From: Microbacterium phyllosphaerae
Lineage (GTDB): Bacteria > Actinomycetota > Actinomycetes > Actinomycetales > Microbacteriaceae
Direction of reading: 5' to 3'
NCBI RefSeq assembly: GCF_017876435.1
Contig: NZ_JAGIOA010000001.1
Coordinates: 1,240,001-1,304,000 of the forward strand
Length of the DNA: 64,000 bases
The notes under the pieces are model-generated. The model was not told where the DNA came from. It saw nothing but the letters and a program-made list of their open reading frames with translations, and searched no databases. Shown piece by piece: positions 44,518 to 53,830 of this stretch (position 1 is its first letter; every line of letters starts with the position of its first letter). A program made the position numbers and the translations under genes.

Positions 44518-45378
44518 ATGATCGGAATGCTCAACGCCCTGGTCGATCTCGTGGAGGCGGAGGTGTCGGAGATCGACGTCGCCGAGTTCGCCCGCACGCA
44601 CGGCACGACCGAGTATCACCTTCGGCGCATGTTCTCGGCCCTGGCCGGCATGCCGCTGTCGGAATACGTCCGACGCCGTCGGATGACGCTTGCGGGAGCC
44701 GAACTCGTCTCGGGTGCGCCGAACATGCTCGACGTCGCCGTGCGCCATGGCTACAGCTCGACCGAGGCGTTCGGCCGCGCGTTCCGTGCTGTGCACGGGA
44801 TCAGCACCGCCGACGCACGCCGGGACGGGGGTCCTCTCCGCACACAACCCACGCTCCGGTTCCGCCTGAGCGTCGAAGGGAGTACCCCGATGGACGTCAC
44901 CATCACCACCATGCCTGAGCTCGTGCTCGTGGGGCATGCCGCACGAGTCCCCCTGATCCATGTCGGAGTCAACCCGCACATCCAGGCTCACATCGCCTCG
45001 ATCGCGCCGGAGGAGCACGTCAGGCTCAAGCACCTGAGCGACCGAGAGCCCGCGGGGATCCTCGCTGTCACCGGCGACCTTGAACCGGATGCGGCCGAAG
45101 GCACGGAGCTGACCTATCTGCACGGAGTCTCCGTGCATCCGACGGCTGCGGTTCCCGATGACCTCGACATCCTCCGGGTCGATGCCGGTCACTGGGCGGT
45201 CTTCGCCGCGTCCGGCCCGTTCCCCGAGACCCTGCAGGATCTCTGGGCGGCGACGGCGACCGAATGGTTCCCGTCGAACCCGTGGAGGCTCCGACCGGGC
45301 CCCTCGATCGTCCGGTACCTCGAGTTCACGGGCACGCACGCGGCGTGCGAGCTCTGGCTCGCCGTCGAGCAGGACTGA
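44518..45378 (+). CDS. AraC-family regulator with GyrI-like effector domain
   Basis: A 286-residue protein. Residues 1-105 form a double helix-turn-helix AraC head (VAEFARTHGTTEYHLRRMFSAL; MLDVAVRHGYSSTEAFGRAF), and residues from about 125 form a GyrI-like small-molecule-binding domain, the architecture of Rob/BmrR-like drug-sensing activators. GGAAAGGAGGACCTC gives a strong ribosome-binding site. It is followed by another GyrI-domain protein gene. It likely senses a hydrophobic or cationic compound. Confidence 0.82.
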   Translation: MIGMLNALVDLVEAEVSEIDVAEFARTHGTTEYHLRRMFSALAGMPLSEYVRRRRMTLAGAELVSGAPNMLDVAVRHGYSSTEAFGRAFRAVHGISTADARRDGGPLRTQPTLRFRLSVEGSTPMDVTITTMPELVLVGHAARVPLIHVGVNPHIQAHIASIAPEEHVRLKHLSDREPAGILAVTGDLEPDAAEGTELTYLHGVSVHPTAAVPDDLDILRVDAGHWAVFAASGPFPETLQDLWAATATEWFPSNPWRLRPGPSIVRYLEFTGTHAACELWLAVEQD

Positions 45379-45383
45379 CCGTG

Positions 45384-45425
45384 ATCGGGTGGGTGAGGCG
45401 TCGTGACGCGCATCACCCACCCGAT
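45384..45425 (+). terminator. Hairpin after the AraC/GyrI gene
   Basis: A 13-bp stem (45384-45396 with 45413-45425) with a smaller GCGTC/GACGC stem inside its loop. No U-run, so it may terminate weakly or stabilise the transcript. Confidence 0.6.
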
Positions 45426-45492
45426 GTCCGCCGGACGTGCGACACTGTGCGGGCGGCCACGCGCCGCCTCAGGGTGGAGAGAGGACACGGGG

Positions 45493-46128
45493 ATGACCGC
45501 GGTCGATCCGAAGAAGTCGCTGGATGCGTATCGCGCGAAGAAGGGCGAGTTCCGCATCCTCGAGGTCCCGGCGATGCAGTACCTGATGATCGACGGCGCG
45601 GGAGATCCGAATACGGCGACGGCCTATTCGGATGCCGTCACGGCGCTGTTCCCCCTCGCCTACACGCTCAAGTTCGAGAGCAGGAAGCAGCTCGGGATCG
45701 ACACCGTCGTGATGCCGTTGGAAGGACTGTGGCACGCACCCGACATGGAGTCGTTCACCACGAGGCGAGACAAGTCCGAGTGGATGTGGACGCTGATGAT
45801 CATGGTCCCCGACCACGTCACGCGCGTCATGTTCGATGACGCCGTCGATGCCGTGGCCGCGAAGCTCGCGAAGAAGAAGCAGGATTCTCCGGCTCTGCGA
45901 TCGGTGCGCCTCGAGACCCTCCACGAGGGACTCTGTGTGCAGACCCTGCACGTCGGCTCGTACGACGACGAGGCTCCTGTGCTCGACGATCTGCACCATC
46001 GCTTCATCCCCAGCAGCGGCCTCGGCATGACGGGGCTGCATCACGAGATCTACCTCAGCGATGTCCGTCGGGTCGAACCGGCGAAGCTCCGCACCATCCT
46101 TCGGCAGCCCGTCGCGCGCATCGGCTGA
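45493..46128 (+). CDS. GyrI-like domain protein
   Basis: A 211-residue protein with the GyrI/SbmC-like fold pattern (FRILEVPAMQYLMIDGAGDP at the start, GLWHAPDM and WMWTLMIMVPDHV in the middle). No DNA-binding region, membrane segment or signal peptide. The ATG at 45493 follows GAGAGAGGACACGGGG. Stand-alone GyrI proteins can bind or hydrolyse small toxic molecules. Adjacency to a GyrI-containing AraC regulator suggests the two respond to related compounds. Confidence 0.75.
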   Translation: MTAVDPKKSLDAYRAKKGEFRILEVPAMQYLMIDGAGDPNTATAYSDAVTALFPLAYTLKFESRKQLGIDTVVMPLEGLWHAPDMESFTTRRDKSEWMWTLMIMVPDHVTRVMFDDAVDAVAAKLAKKKQDSPALRSVRLETLHEGLCVQTLHVGSYDDEAPVLDDLHHRFIPSSGLGMTGLHHEIYLSDVRRVEPAKLRTILRQPVARIG

Positions 46129-46176
46129 CCTGCCGCGCGTCGGCGCAACCCCCACGGGGCGGTTCGCGTCCGGCGA

Positions 46177-46188
46177 TATCCTTCGAGG
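46177..46188 (+). promoter_or_regulatory. Leaderless-type -10 box before the DUF1206 gene
   Basis: TATCCT (46177-46182) lies 6 nt before the ATG at 46189. Confidence 0.4.
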
Positions 46189-46989
46189 ATGGGCACCCCG
46201 AAAGACGTCGCACGCACGGCGCAGCGTTCTGACGGCTTCCGACGCACGGCTCGCGCGGGGTTCGTGGTCGTCGGGCTCGTCCACATCATCATCGGAGCCC
46301 TCGCCGTCTCCATCGCCACGGGCGGAGGAGGGGATGCCGATCAGGACGGCGCGATGCAGGTGATCCGGTCCACACCCGTCGGCGGACTGCTGCTGGGTGG
46401 AGTGGCTGCGGGATTGATCGCGCTGGCGGTGTGGGAGGTCACGAGCGGACTGCTCTCCGCCAACCGAGACGACGCCCGCCGCTGGGGGCTGCGACTGAAG
46501 ATGCTCGGCATCGCCGCCGCCTACCTCGTGATCGCCGGGCTCGCACTCGTGTTCGCCTTCGGAGGAAACATCGAATCCGAGCAGACGATGCAGACCCTCA
46601 GCAGAGCGATACTCGCCGCGCCGGGCGGAATCGTCCTGCTCGTCATCCTCGGCCTCAGTGTCGCCGGAGCGGGCGCGGGGTTCTTCGTGATCGGATGCAC
46701 GCGCGGCTTCGAGAAGACCATGGACATACCGGCGGGGCCGTCTCGCGTCGGCATCGTCGCGCTCGGCAGCGTCGGCTACATCGCGAAGGGGATCGCGATC
46801 ATGGTGACCGGCTCGCTCTTCGTCGTCGCGGCCTGGACTCAGGACCCCGACAAGGCGGCGGGCCTCGACGGCGCGCTGCGCAGCATCACCGATCTGCCCC
46901 TCGGTGAACCTCTGCTGTGGCTGGTCGGTGTGGGCCTCGCCGTCTACGGCGTCTTCTCGATCGTCCGCGCGCGCTTCGCGCGGATGTGA
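46189..46989 (+). CDS. DUF1206 membrane protein
   Basis: A 266-residue protein with three repeated pairs of membrane helices, as in DUF1206. The repeats start GFVVVGLVHIIIGALAV, MLGIAAAYLVIAGLALVFA and VGYIAKGIAIMVTGSLFVVAA, and the end (GLDGALRSI, LPLGEPLLWLVGVGLAVYGVFSIVRARFARM split across the last 45 residues) is characteristic. The family is common in Actinobacteria and has no established function. It converges on the LysE gene with a 9-bp gap. Confidence 0.85.
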   Translation: MGTPKDVARTAQRSDGFRRTARAGFVVVGLVHIIIGALAVSIATGGGGDADQDGAMQVIRSTPVGGLLLGGVAAGLIALAVWEVTSGLLSANRDDARRWGLRLKMLGIAAAYLVIAGLALVFAFGGNIESEQTMQTLSRAILAAPGGIVLLVILGLSVAGAGAGFFVIGCTRGFEKTMDIPAGPSRVGIVALGSVGYIAKGIAIMVTGSLFVVAAWTQDPDKAAGLDGALRSITDLPLGEPLLWLVGVGLAVYGVFSIVRARFARM

Positions 46990-46998
46990 CGCGAGGCC

Positions 46999-47646
46999 TC
47001 AGGCACTCGCAGGCTTCTCGCTCCACACCAGCAGGAACACACCGAGTCCGATCATGAGCCCGCCACCCGTGGCGCTCATCGCCTCGATGCGGCGCGGGGA
47101 TCGACCGAACCACTCGCGCGCGGCGCTCGCCAGCAACACCCAGAGCGCATCGCAGGCGACGCCGATCATGACGACGATCGCCCCGAGCACGAAGAGCTGC
47201 ATCGGCACCGACCCTGCGTGCAGGTCGACGAACTGAGGAAGGATCGCGAGGAAGAACGCGATCGACTTGGGGTTGGTGACCCCGACGACGAACCCCTCGA
47301 CCAGCAGACGAGGGCCTGACCTTCGCGGCACGGGCCCGGTCATCGCCTCGGCGGCGTCCCGCCGATGCCGGATGGCCTGGATGCCGAGGTAGATCAGGTA
47401 GCCGGCGCCGAGCACCTTCACGATCGTGAAGAGCACGACCGACTGCGCGACGACGGTGCCCACGCCCAGCGCGACGGCGACGACCAGCACGATCGACCCG
47501 ATCGCCGTGCCCACGATGCTGAGGAACCCGCCGAGCCTGCCGAGGGACATCGCTCGCCCGATCGTGAACAGCACGGTCGGACCCGGGATCACGACCATGA
47601 TGAACGCCGCGACGACGAAGGTCGTGAGGGTCTCGACGCTGAACAT
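46999..47646 (-). CDS. LysE/RhtB-family amino-acid exporter
   Basis: A 215-residue membrane protein with six hydrophobic segments and the family hallmark IPGPTVLFTIGRAMSLGRLGG near the N-terminus, then GAGYLIYLGIQAIRH and VGVTNPKSIAFFLAILPQFV. It probably exports an amino acid or related metabolite using proton antiport. Transcribed alone; the substrate is not predictable from sequence. Confidence 0.87.
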   Translation of the reverse strand: MFSVETLTTFVVAAFIMVVIPGPTVLFTIGRAMSLGRLGGFLSIVGTAIGSIVLVVAVALGVGTVVAQSVVLFTIVKVLGAGYLIYLGIQAIRHRRDAAEAMTGPVPRRSGPRLLVEGFVVGVTNPKSIAFFLAILPQFVDLHAGSVPMQLFVLGAIVVMIGVACDALWVLLASAAREWFGRSPRRIEAMSATGGGLMIGLGVFLLVWSEKPASA

Positions 47647-47860
47647 GCTGCGAGCCTAGGGCAGCTCCCACCGAGCCGATCCGAAAAAGTTTCGGCGGGA
47701 CCGTCATGAAAGCTCCGCGCCGGGGTCTGGGTATGTGACGGGCAGCCTCTGTTGCCTGTATCGCACTGGGGACAACACAAGAACTTCGGGGACAAGGCTC
47801 ACGCCGACGTCGCTTCGCCGTACGCGGTGGCGCGTCCGGCGTACCGGGATTGGGACACAC

Positions 47861-50380
47861 ATGAGCATTCGCTCACTTCACCGCACGACGCCCAGCTCGT
47901 CGCGCACAGCGGCCGTGCCGCGCCGACGGGCGTTCACACGCCTTCTCGGCGTGCTCGCCGTCGCCGGTGTGCTCGTCGCAGGAGGCACGCTGGCTCCGAA
48001 CACGGGCATCACGGCTGCGGCCACCGTTCCCGGGACTCCCGGCACCCCGCAGGCGGGAACGCCGGTGTACACCGAGAACTTCTCGAACCAGAACGCATCT
48101 CTCGCCGCCATCAGCCTGCTCAACTACACCGGCGGCGCTGCGGCGGCCAACTCGACGTACACCGCCTCGACGCAGTACCTGCCGGCCGGCAACCAGTGCG
48201 ACGGCTGGGTCATGAGCAGCGTCACCCCCACCGCGCCCCTCACCGACCTCGGCTGCCTCAACAACGTCGGTACGACGTGGCCCTCTCTTCAGCAGATGGC
48301 CACCGCGCTCGGCGTGGCACAGGGGCAGACGGCCGCCCAGGCCACGACGAACCAGGTGCTCACGTCGTACACGAACGCGACGACCGGCGTCATCGCCGCG
48401 GGCACCCAGTTCCGCACCGTGAACACCATCCCGGCGGTGGGTGGGCACTACTACGCCGTCTCGGCGTACTTCGCCGCGGTGAACTGCCCGGCCGCCGGAC
48501 CGAGCGAGCGCTTCAGTCTCATCGTCAACGGGAGCCCGCTCGTCCTGAGCTCCGGCCTGAACCCCTGCAACCCCGCGTCCCCGACGCCGTGGCAGACGCA
48601 GACCGCGAAGCTGCAGTCGGCGGCATACATGGTGCCGGTCGGCACCTCCGCCAACCTCGGCCTCGAGCTCTACAACGCGACCGCGACCGGAAACGGCAAC
48701 GACGTGGCCTTCGATCTCCCGCAGATCGTGGACGTCACGCCCCAGCTCGACAAGTCGTTCAGCCCGACCGTGATCCTGAACGGCGCGACGTCGAAGATGA
48801 CGCTGACCGTCACCAACACGAGCGACCTGATGGCCAAGACCGACTGGTTCATCACCGACGCGCTGCCGGCGAACCTCAAGATCGCCGCAGCGCCCAACGT
48901 CGGTGGCACCTGCGTGCAGCGCGCGGGCGCGGCGTACGCGGTGACAGCCCCGGCCGGTGGAACCTCGGTCTCGGTCACCGGCGGTGACCTCGCGCTCGGC
49001 GCGGCCTCCTGCACGATCACGGTCGATGTGACCTCGACGGTCAACGGCACGTACATCAACGGTCCGGCGAACATCACCACGAACCTCAACCCGCCGGCCA
49101 ACGCGTCGCTCGAGGTGATCCAGCCGTCGATCGACATCGTCAAGCGCATCACCGCGGTCAACGGTGTCGCCGTCACCAGCGACACCGACCCGGACAAGGT
49201 GTACAGCAAGGTCGGGGACGTCATCACCTACTCCTTCGTGGCGACCAACACGACTCCCAAAGCCGCGACCAATACGACGCTCAACACGAACCTCAGCAAC
49301 GTGCGCATCACCGAGGACGCTTTCTCGGGTGTCGGCGACATGACGACGCTGTCGTGCACCCCGGCACAGGGATCCACGCTCGCCAGCGGGGCCACGATGA
49401 CCTGCACGGCGACCTACGTGGTGCAGCAGACCGACCTCGACAACGCACCGCTGACCAACGTCGCACGCGCCACCGGAACACCGGCGGTCGGGCCCGATGT
49501 CACCGACACGGATGACGAGATCATCCCGGCCGTATGGACTCCCACCATCGTGCTCGACAAGACCGCGTCGGTCGTCGACGTCGACCACGACGGAGTGACC
49601 GGGCTCGGTGATCACATCATGTACGCCTTCGACGTGACCAACACCGGCAACGTGACGGTCGCGAACATCACCGTGATCGACGACCGGCTCACGCAGCGGA
49701 ACATCACCGTCACCTGCACTCCGACCACGATCGCGCCGACCCAGATCGCGCACTGCGTCGCCAACGCGCCCTACGTCATCACCCAGGCCGACGTCGACGC
49801 GAAGAAGGTCGTCAACACGGCCTACTCGACGGGCAAGGACCCCGACGGCGGACCGGTTCGGTCGAACGACGACAGCACCCAGACCCCCATCGAGCCCTTC
49901 CGCATCCCGCTGAAGATCGAGAAGGTCGGCGAATCCTCCGCCGACACGTGGGTGCGGATGGACGGATCCTCGTTCGCGGTGCTCGCAGACGCGAACGGAG
50001 CCCCGGGCGCCGCCCTCCCGTTCACGATCAAGGACGTCGAGACCGGACTGTTCCAGATCGACAGCATCCCGGCGGGCACGTACTGGCTGAGCGAGCTGAC
50101 CGCACCAGACGGATTCAGCCTGCTCGCAGCTCCGGTGAAGTTCATCATCAACGCCGACCGCACCGTGAGCATCGTCTCGGGTGGCGACGCCGCCGTGACC
50201 GCTGCGGGCCAGATCATCACCGTGCACGACGTGCCGGCGATGAACCTGCCGACCACCGGAGGGACGGGGCCGCTGCCCTACATCCTCGCCGGTTCCCTGA
50301 CCGTGCTCATCGCCGGCGGACTCGCCTTCCGGATCCGTCGTCGTCATGCCCGCGCCGATGCGCACGACCCGCAGAGCTGA
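47861..50380 (+). CDS. LPXTG-anchored adhesin-like pilus protein (DUF11 repeats, SpaA-like C-terminus)
   Basis: An 839-residue surface protein. Residues 1-53 form an export signal with a basic N-terminus (RTAAVPRRRAFTRLLG) and a hydrophobic core. A unique N-terminal domain with cysteines (about 55-285) may be the binding head. Two or three DUF11-type beta repeats follow (MTLTVTNTSDLM, VITYSFVATNTT, HIMYAFDVTNTGN), then a SpaA-like module with E-box YWLSELTAPDGF. The sorting signal is LPTTG (796-800), membrane span and basic tail. The ATG at 47861 is the most likely start. As first gene of the pilus operon it is probably the tip or minor pilin. Confidence 0.82.
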   Translation: MSIRSLHRTTPSSSRTAAVPRRRAFTRLLGVLAVAGVLVAGGTLAPNTGITAAATVPGTPGTPQAGTPVYTENFSNQNASLAAISLLNYTGGAAAANSTYTASTQYLPAGNQCDGWVMSSVTPTAPLTDLGCLNNVGTTWPSLQQMATALGVAQGQTAAQATTNQVLTSYTNATTGVIAAGTQFRTVNTIPAVGGHYYAVSAYFAAVNCPAAGPSERFSLIVNGSPLVLSSGLNPCNPASPTPWQTQTAKLQSAAYMVPVGTSANLGLELYNATATGNGNDVAFDLPQIVDVTPQLDKSFSPTVILNGATSKMTLTVTNTSDLMAKTDWFITDALPANLKIAAAPNVGGTCVQRAGAAYAVTAPAGGTSVSVTGGDLALGAASCTITVDVTSTVNGTYINGPANITTNLNPPANASLEVIQPSIDIVKRITAVNGVAVTSDTDPDKVYSKVGDVITYSFVATNTTPKAATNTTLNTNLSNVRITEDAFSGVGDMTTLSCTPAQGSTLASGATMTCTATYVVQQTDLDNAPLTNVARATGTPAVGPDVTDTDDEIIPAVWTPTIVLDKTASVVDVDHDGVTGLGDHIMYAFDVTNTGNVTVANITVIDDRLTQRNITVTCTPTTIAPTQIAHCVANAPYVITQADVDAKKVVNTAYSTGKDPDGGPVRSNDDSTQTPIEPFRIPLKIEKVGESSADTWVRMDGSSFAVLADANGAPGAALPFTIKDVETGLFQIDSIPAGTYWLSELTAPDGFSLLAAPVKFIINADRTVSIVSGGDAAVTAAGQIITVHDVPAMNLPTTGGTGPLPYILAGSLTVLIAGGLAFRIRRRHARADAHDPQS

Positions 50381-50446
50381 TCTGCACCTCCTGACCCCCA
50401 TCACCTGAAACCGCCAGGGCGACCTGGCCACCGAGAGAGAGACACA

Positions 50447-51928
50447 GTGAACAATCCGAACACCTGGCGCGGCTCCCGCGTCCCGGCAGGCCTGCTCGTC
50501 GCAGGCGTCGCCGCCCTGACCCTGGCCGCACCGGCGAGCGCTGCGACCCCGAACCTCGTCGACCCCGACGCCACCGGCTCGCTGACGATCCACAAGTTCG
50601 AGGCTCCCGAGACGCCGACCGGTCTTCCGAACGACGGCACCGAGCAGAACGTCGCCCTGGCTCCTCTGCCCGGCGTCGGCTTCACGGTCTACAAGGTCGA
50701 CACGATCGACCTCACGAGCAACCAGGGATGGGTCGACGCGAACGACCTCGCAGACCTCGCTCCCGACAGCGTCGCCGACATCACGGCGGCCGGCTACACG
50801 GCCAGTGCCGTCGGCGGTCAGACCCTGACCGACGCGAACGGCGAGATCGCCCTCGCGAACCTCGACCTCGGTCTGTACTTCGTGGTCGAGACGGCACCGC
50901 TGAGCGGATCGACCGCGGTCGCCCCGTTCCTCGTCACGGTGCCGCTGACCGACCCGGCGTCTGACGACAACTGGCTCTACGACGTGCACGTGTACCCGAA
51001 GAACGCTCTGACCAGCGCGACCAAGACGGTCGAGGACTCAGAAGACGTCAAGCTCGGCGACGACATCGACTACACGATCACGACCGACATCCCGAACGTC
51101 GCGACGATCGACGGCTACAAGATCGTCGACACGCTCGATGCCAAGCTCGACTACGTCAGCGCAGCCGTCACGCTCGTCGACGGCACCCCGCTGGCAGCGA
51201 CCGACTACACGGTCGTGCACGATGCCGCGACGAACGCCGTCACCGTCGAGTTCACCGCGTCGGGCCTCGCTGTCCTCGCCGCTCACCCGACCACCCAGGT
51301 GCAGGTCGTGCTCACGGCCGAGGTCAACACGGTCGGCGAGATCGCCAACACCGCGGTGCTGTACCCGAACCTCGGCTCCTACACGGTCGCCCCGGGCCAG
51401 CCCGGCGGCCCCACGGTCACCCCTGAGGTCATCACCAAGTGGGGCGACATCACGGTCGAGAAGACCGACAAGGCCGGCGCTCCGCTGACCGGTGCGGTGT
51501 TCTCGGTGTACCCGACGCAGCAGGACGCGATCGACGGCACCAACGCCATCGCACTCGGCGGATCGACCGACTTCGCGGTCGCCGCTGACGGCACCGTGAC
51601 CATCTCGGGTCTGCGCTACTCCGACTGGGCCGACAACGCCGCTGTCGCCGTCGGCGACGACGGATACCAGACCTACTGGCTCGCCGAGACCGTCGCACCT
51701 GACGGATTCGAGCTGCTCGCAGCGCCGATCGAGTTCACCGTCACCGCGGCCACCACGGCCGTCGGAGTCGACCTCGAGGTCGTCAACGTCCCCTCGAACG
51801 CGGGCTTCAAGCTCCCGCTGACCGGTGGCGCCGGAACGACCCTGTTCCTCGCCGGTGGCATCCTGCTCCTGGCCGGAGCCGTGCTCCTCGCTATCCGCAG
51901 CCGTCGCAAGGCGAACGCCGAGGCGTAA
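50447..51928 (+). CDS. SpaA/SpaH-type major pilin
   Basis: A 493-residue pilin with a signal peptide ending near PASAA, an N-terminal domain, a pilin motif WLYDVHVYPK with polymerising Lys185, two further Cna-B-type domains and an E-box YWLAETVAPDGF (Glu near 413). The sorting signal LPLTG (456-460) is followed by a membrane helix and a basic tail. GTG start after GAGAGAGACACA. Intramolecular Lys-Asn isopeptide bonds are expected. The class C sortase encoded next should link Lys185 of one subunit to the LPLT threonine of another. Its E-box region is closely similar to that of the preceding gene. Confidence 0.92.
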   Translation: MNNPNTWRGSRVPAGLLVAGVAALTLAAPASAATPNLVDPDATGSLTIHKFEAPETPTGLPNDGTEQNVALAPLPGVGFTVYKVDTIDLTSNQGWVDANDLADLAPDSVADITAAGYTASAVGGQTLTDANGEIALANLDLGLYFVVETAPLSGSTAVAPFLVTVPLTDPASDDNWLYDVHVYPKNALTSATKTVEDSEDVKLGDDIDYTITTDIPNVATIDGYKIVDTLDAKLDYVSAAVTLVDGTPLAATDYTVVHDAATNAVTVEFTASGLAVLAAHPTTQVQVVLTAEVNTVGEIANTAVLYPNLGSYTVAPGQPGGPTVTPEVITKWGDITVEKTDKAGAPLTGAVFSVYPTQQDAIDGTNAIALGGSTDFAVAADGTVTISGLRYSDWADNAAVAVGDDGYQTYWLAETVAPDGFELLAAPIEFTVTAATTAVGVDLEVVNVPSNAGFKLPLTGGAGTTLFLAGGILLLAGAVLLAIRSRRKANAEA

Positions 51929-51938
51929 GCCGAAGACC

Positions 51939-51981
51939 GGCCGTGCGGGGGAGGTGTTGAGGTCCCTTCCCCCGCACGGCC
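51939..51981. terminator. Intercistronic hairpin between major pilin and sortase
   Basis: A perfect 14-bp stem (51939-51952 with 51968-51981), 15-nt loop, no U-run. It begins 10 nt after the pilin stop and likely gives high pilin and low sortase expression from one promoter. Confidence 0.65.
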
Positions 51982-52051
51982 CATTCGTGTCCGCACCACA
52001 TCCGCACACATCCGCCCCACCTCCACTTCTCATTCACTCGGAGAGCTCCGC

Positions 52052-53014
52052 ATGACCCTCATCGACGCATCCGCTCCGGATGCCCGCACGACGCCTCCCG
52101 CACGTGTCCGCGCGCGGCGCGCGCGCTGGGGGTGGAGCCAGACGATCGTCATGCTCATCGCCACGATCGGAATCGTCGTGCTGGTCTACCCGACTGCTGC
52201 GTCATGGTTCTCGGCATGGAGTCACGACACCGACGTCGACGGGTACGTGCAGTCCGTCGAGCAGGTCCCCGACGAGGCGATCACGCGGATGCTCGCGGAT
52301 GCGAAGACCTACAACGAGAACCTTCCGACCGGGCCGCTGCGCGATCCGTACGCGCTCGGAGCCGACGGCCAGCAGACCGCGATCGGCGAGGGAGCCGCTG
52401 CCTACTTCGACACCCTGAACCCCGACGGCACCGACGCGATGGCGCGTGTGCGGATCCCCAAGATCCACGTCGACCTGCCGATCTTCCACGGAACGAGCGA
52501 AGACACCCTCGCACGAGGGGTGGGCCATCTCTACGGATCGTCGCTCCCCGTCGGCGGACCGGGGACGCACACGGTGCTCACCGGACACAACGGGTTCGTG
52601 CAGGCGACCCTGTTCGATGACATCGACGAACTCGTCGAGGGCGACGTCATCGTCGTCACGACCCTGGGCGAAGACCTCTACTACGAGGTCGACCAGACCA
52701 TGACCGTGCTTCCGGACGACACCGAGGCGCTCCGCCAGGTGCCGGGCAAGGACTACCTCACGCTCGTGACATGCACCCCCACCGGGGTCAACACGCACCG
52801 CCTGCTGGTGCGCGCGGAGCGCGTCGACGCCCCCTCCGACGCATCGGCCGTCACCACGATCGACGACGCGACCGGGCCGGCGGGGTTCCCGTGGTGGGCG
52901 CTGCTCGTCGTCGGGGTTCCTGCCCTCACGGCCATCATCGTCATGCCGCGTCGTCCTCGCGATCGGCGCTCGCGGCGCCGCGCGACCCACGTCGAGGGAA
53001 TGCCGGCATCGTGA
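52052..53014 (+). CDS. Class C (pilus-polymerising) sortase
   Basis: A 320-residue sortase with membrane helices at about 31-48 and 278-296, as in class C enzymes. The lid motif DPY (98-100) is present, and the catalytic His179 (LTGHNGF), Cys241 (LVTCTPTG) and Arg250 (NTHRLLV) are intact. It transfers LPXT-bound pilins onto the pilin-motif lysine. Its stop overlaps the GTG of the next gene (GTGA at 53011). Confidence 0.93.
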   Translation: MTLIDASAPDARTTPPARVRARRARWGWSQTIVMLIATIGIVVLVYPTAASWFSAWSHDTDVDGYVQSVEQVPDEAITRMLADAKTYNENLPTGPLRDPYALGADGQQTAIGEGAAAYFDTLNPDGTDAMARVRIPKIHVDLPIFHGTSEDTLARGVGHLYGSSLPVGGPGTHTVLTGHNGFVQATLFDDIDELVEGDVIVVTTLGEDLYYEVDQTMTVLPDDTEALRQVPGKDYLTLVTCTPTGVNTHRLLVRAERVDAPSDASAVTTIDDATGPAGFPWWALLVVGVPALTAIIVMPRRPRDRRSRRRATHVEGMPAS

Positions 53015-53658
53015 CGGCCCGCATCGTGACGGACGGCATGGTGACGGCCCGCATGCCTGCGGAGGACGCCGAAGCGAGCCGAGTCGACGGAAGCGTCGGT
53101 CGGGCTCCGATCTCCGAGCCGGAACCCGTGCCGCGACGGCGCCGACGACGGGTGGGACTGCTCGCATGCAGCATCCTGCTCGTCGGTGTCGGGATCGCCT
53201 TCCTCACCGCGTCGATCTTCGCGCCCGCCATGGTCGACAGGGTGACCGGAGACATCAAGGTCAGCGTGCAGAAGCAGCTGCAGCAGATCTTCGCCCCCGA
53301 TGAGCTGCCGGTGATCCGGCTCGGCGCAGAAGGCGGCATGGTCGAGTTGGACCACTGCGACGGCACGTTCACCGAGATGATCAGCTACCGGATCGACGGC
53401 GTCCCACCTCTCTTCGCCGCGCACAACAACTGCGGGGGCGACGTCATCCTCGGGTGGGAGATCGGTCAGCGTGTCAGGGTCGACGGTTCCGACGTCGTCT
53501 ACGAGGTCGTAGAGGAGCGGCACACGCCCAAATGGTCGAATGTCGAAGAGCTGGTCGGAATGTCCGGCGAGTTCATGGTGCAGACCTGCTTCTACGGCGA
53601 GAACAAGATGCGCTTCCTCGCCCTCGCGCCCGTGGGCACGCCGTCCGACGCCGGCTGA
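53011..53658 (+). CDS. Divergent sortase-like membrane protein
   Basis: A 215-residue protein with a basic cytosolic N-terminus (residues 1-47), one membrane helix (about 49-72) and an extracellular domain. The arrangement AAHNN (His138), MVQTC (Cys193) and NKMRFL (Arg201) matches the order and spacing of the sortase triad, but the TLxTC signature is altered and two extra cysteines (116, 141) flank the histidine. Its start is translationally coupled to the class C sortase, so it belongs to the pilus operon. It may attach the finished pilus to the wall or act on a special substrate; a catalytically weak relative cannot be excluded. Confidence 0.6.
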   Translation: MTARIVTDGMVTARMPAEDAEASRVDGSVGRAPISEPEPVPRRRRRRVGLLACSILLVGVGIAFLTASIFAPAMVDRVTGDIKVSVQKQLQQIFAPDELPVIRLGAEGGMVELDHCDGTFTEMISYRIDGVPPLFAAHNNCGGDVILGWEIGQRVRVDGSDVVYEVVEERHTPKWSNVEELVGMSGEFMVQTCFYGENKMRFLALAPVGTPSDAG

Positions 53659-53830
53659 TGAACCCCGGCGCAGCGAATTTCCGGGCGATTCGTCACGATT
53701 CTCGGTCGTTAGGGTCTTGTAAGTATGGCCATCGGCCTTGCGTCGGTTTCCCGGCCGACGCGCCGCTTCGCGAGACTCGTCCACTCCCCGGCCGACTCAC
53801 GCACTGCGGAATCGACCCTTACGAGAGTCG

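Noticed and set aside
47873..50989. Very long open frame (1038 codons) on the minus strand over the adhesin and pilin genes
   Set aside because: It is antisense to two well-supported LPXTG proteins and its product is a low-complexity Arg/Asp/Val-rich sequence, as expected from high-G+C shadow frames.
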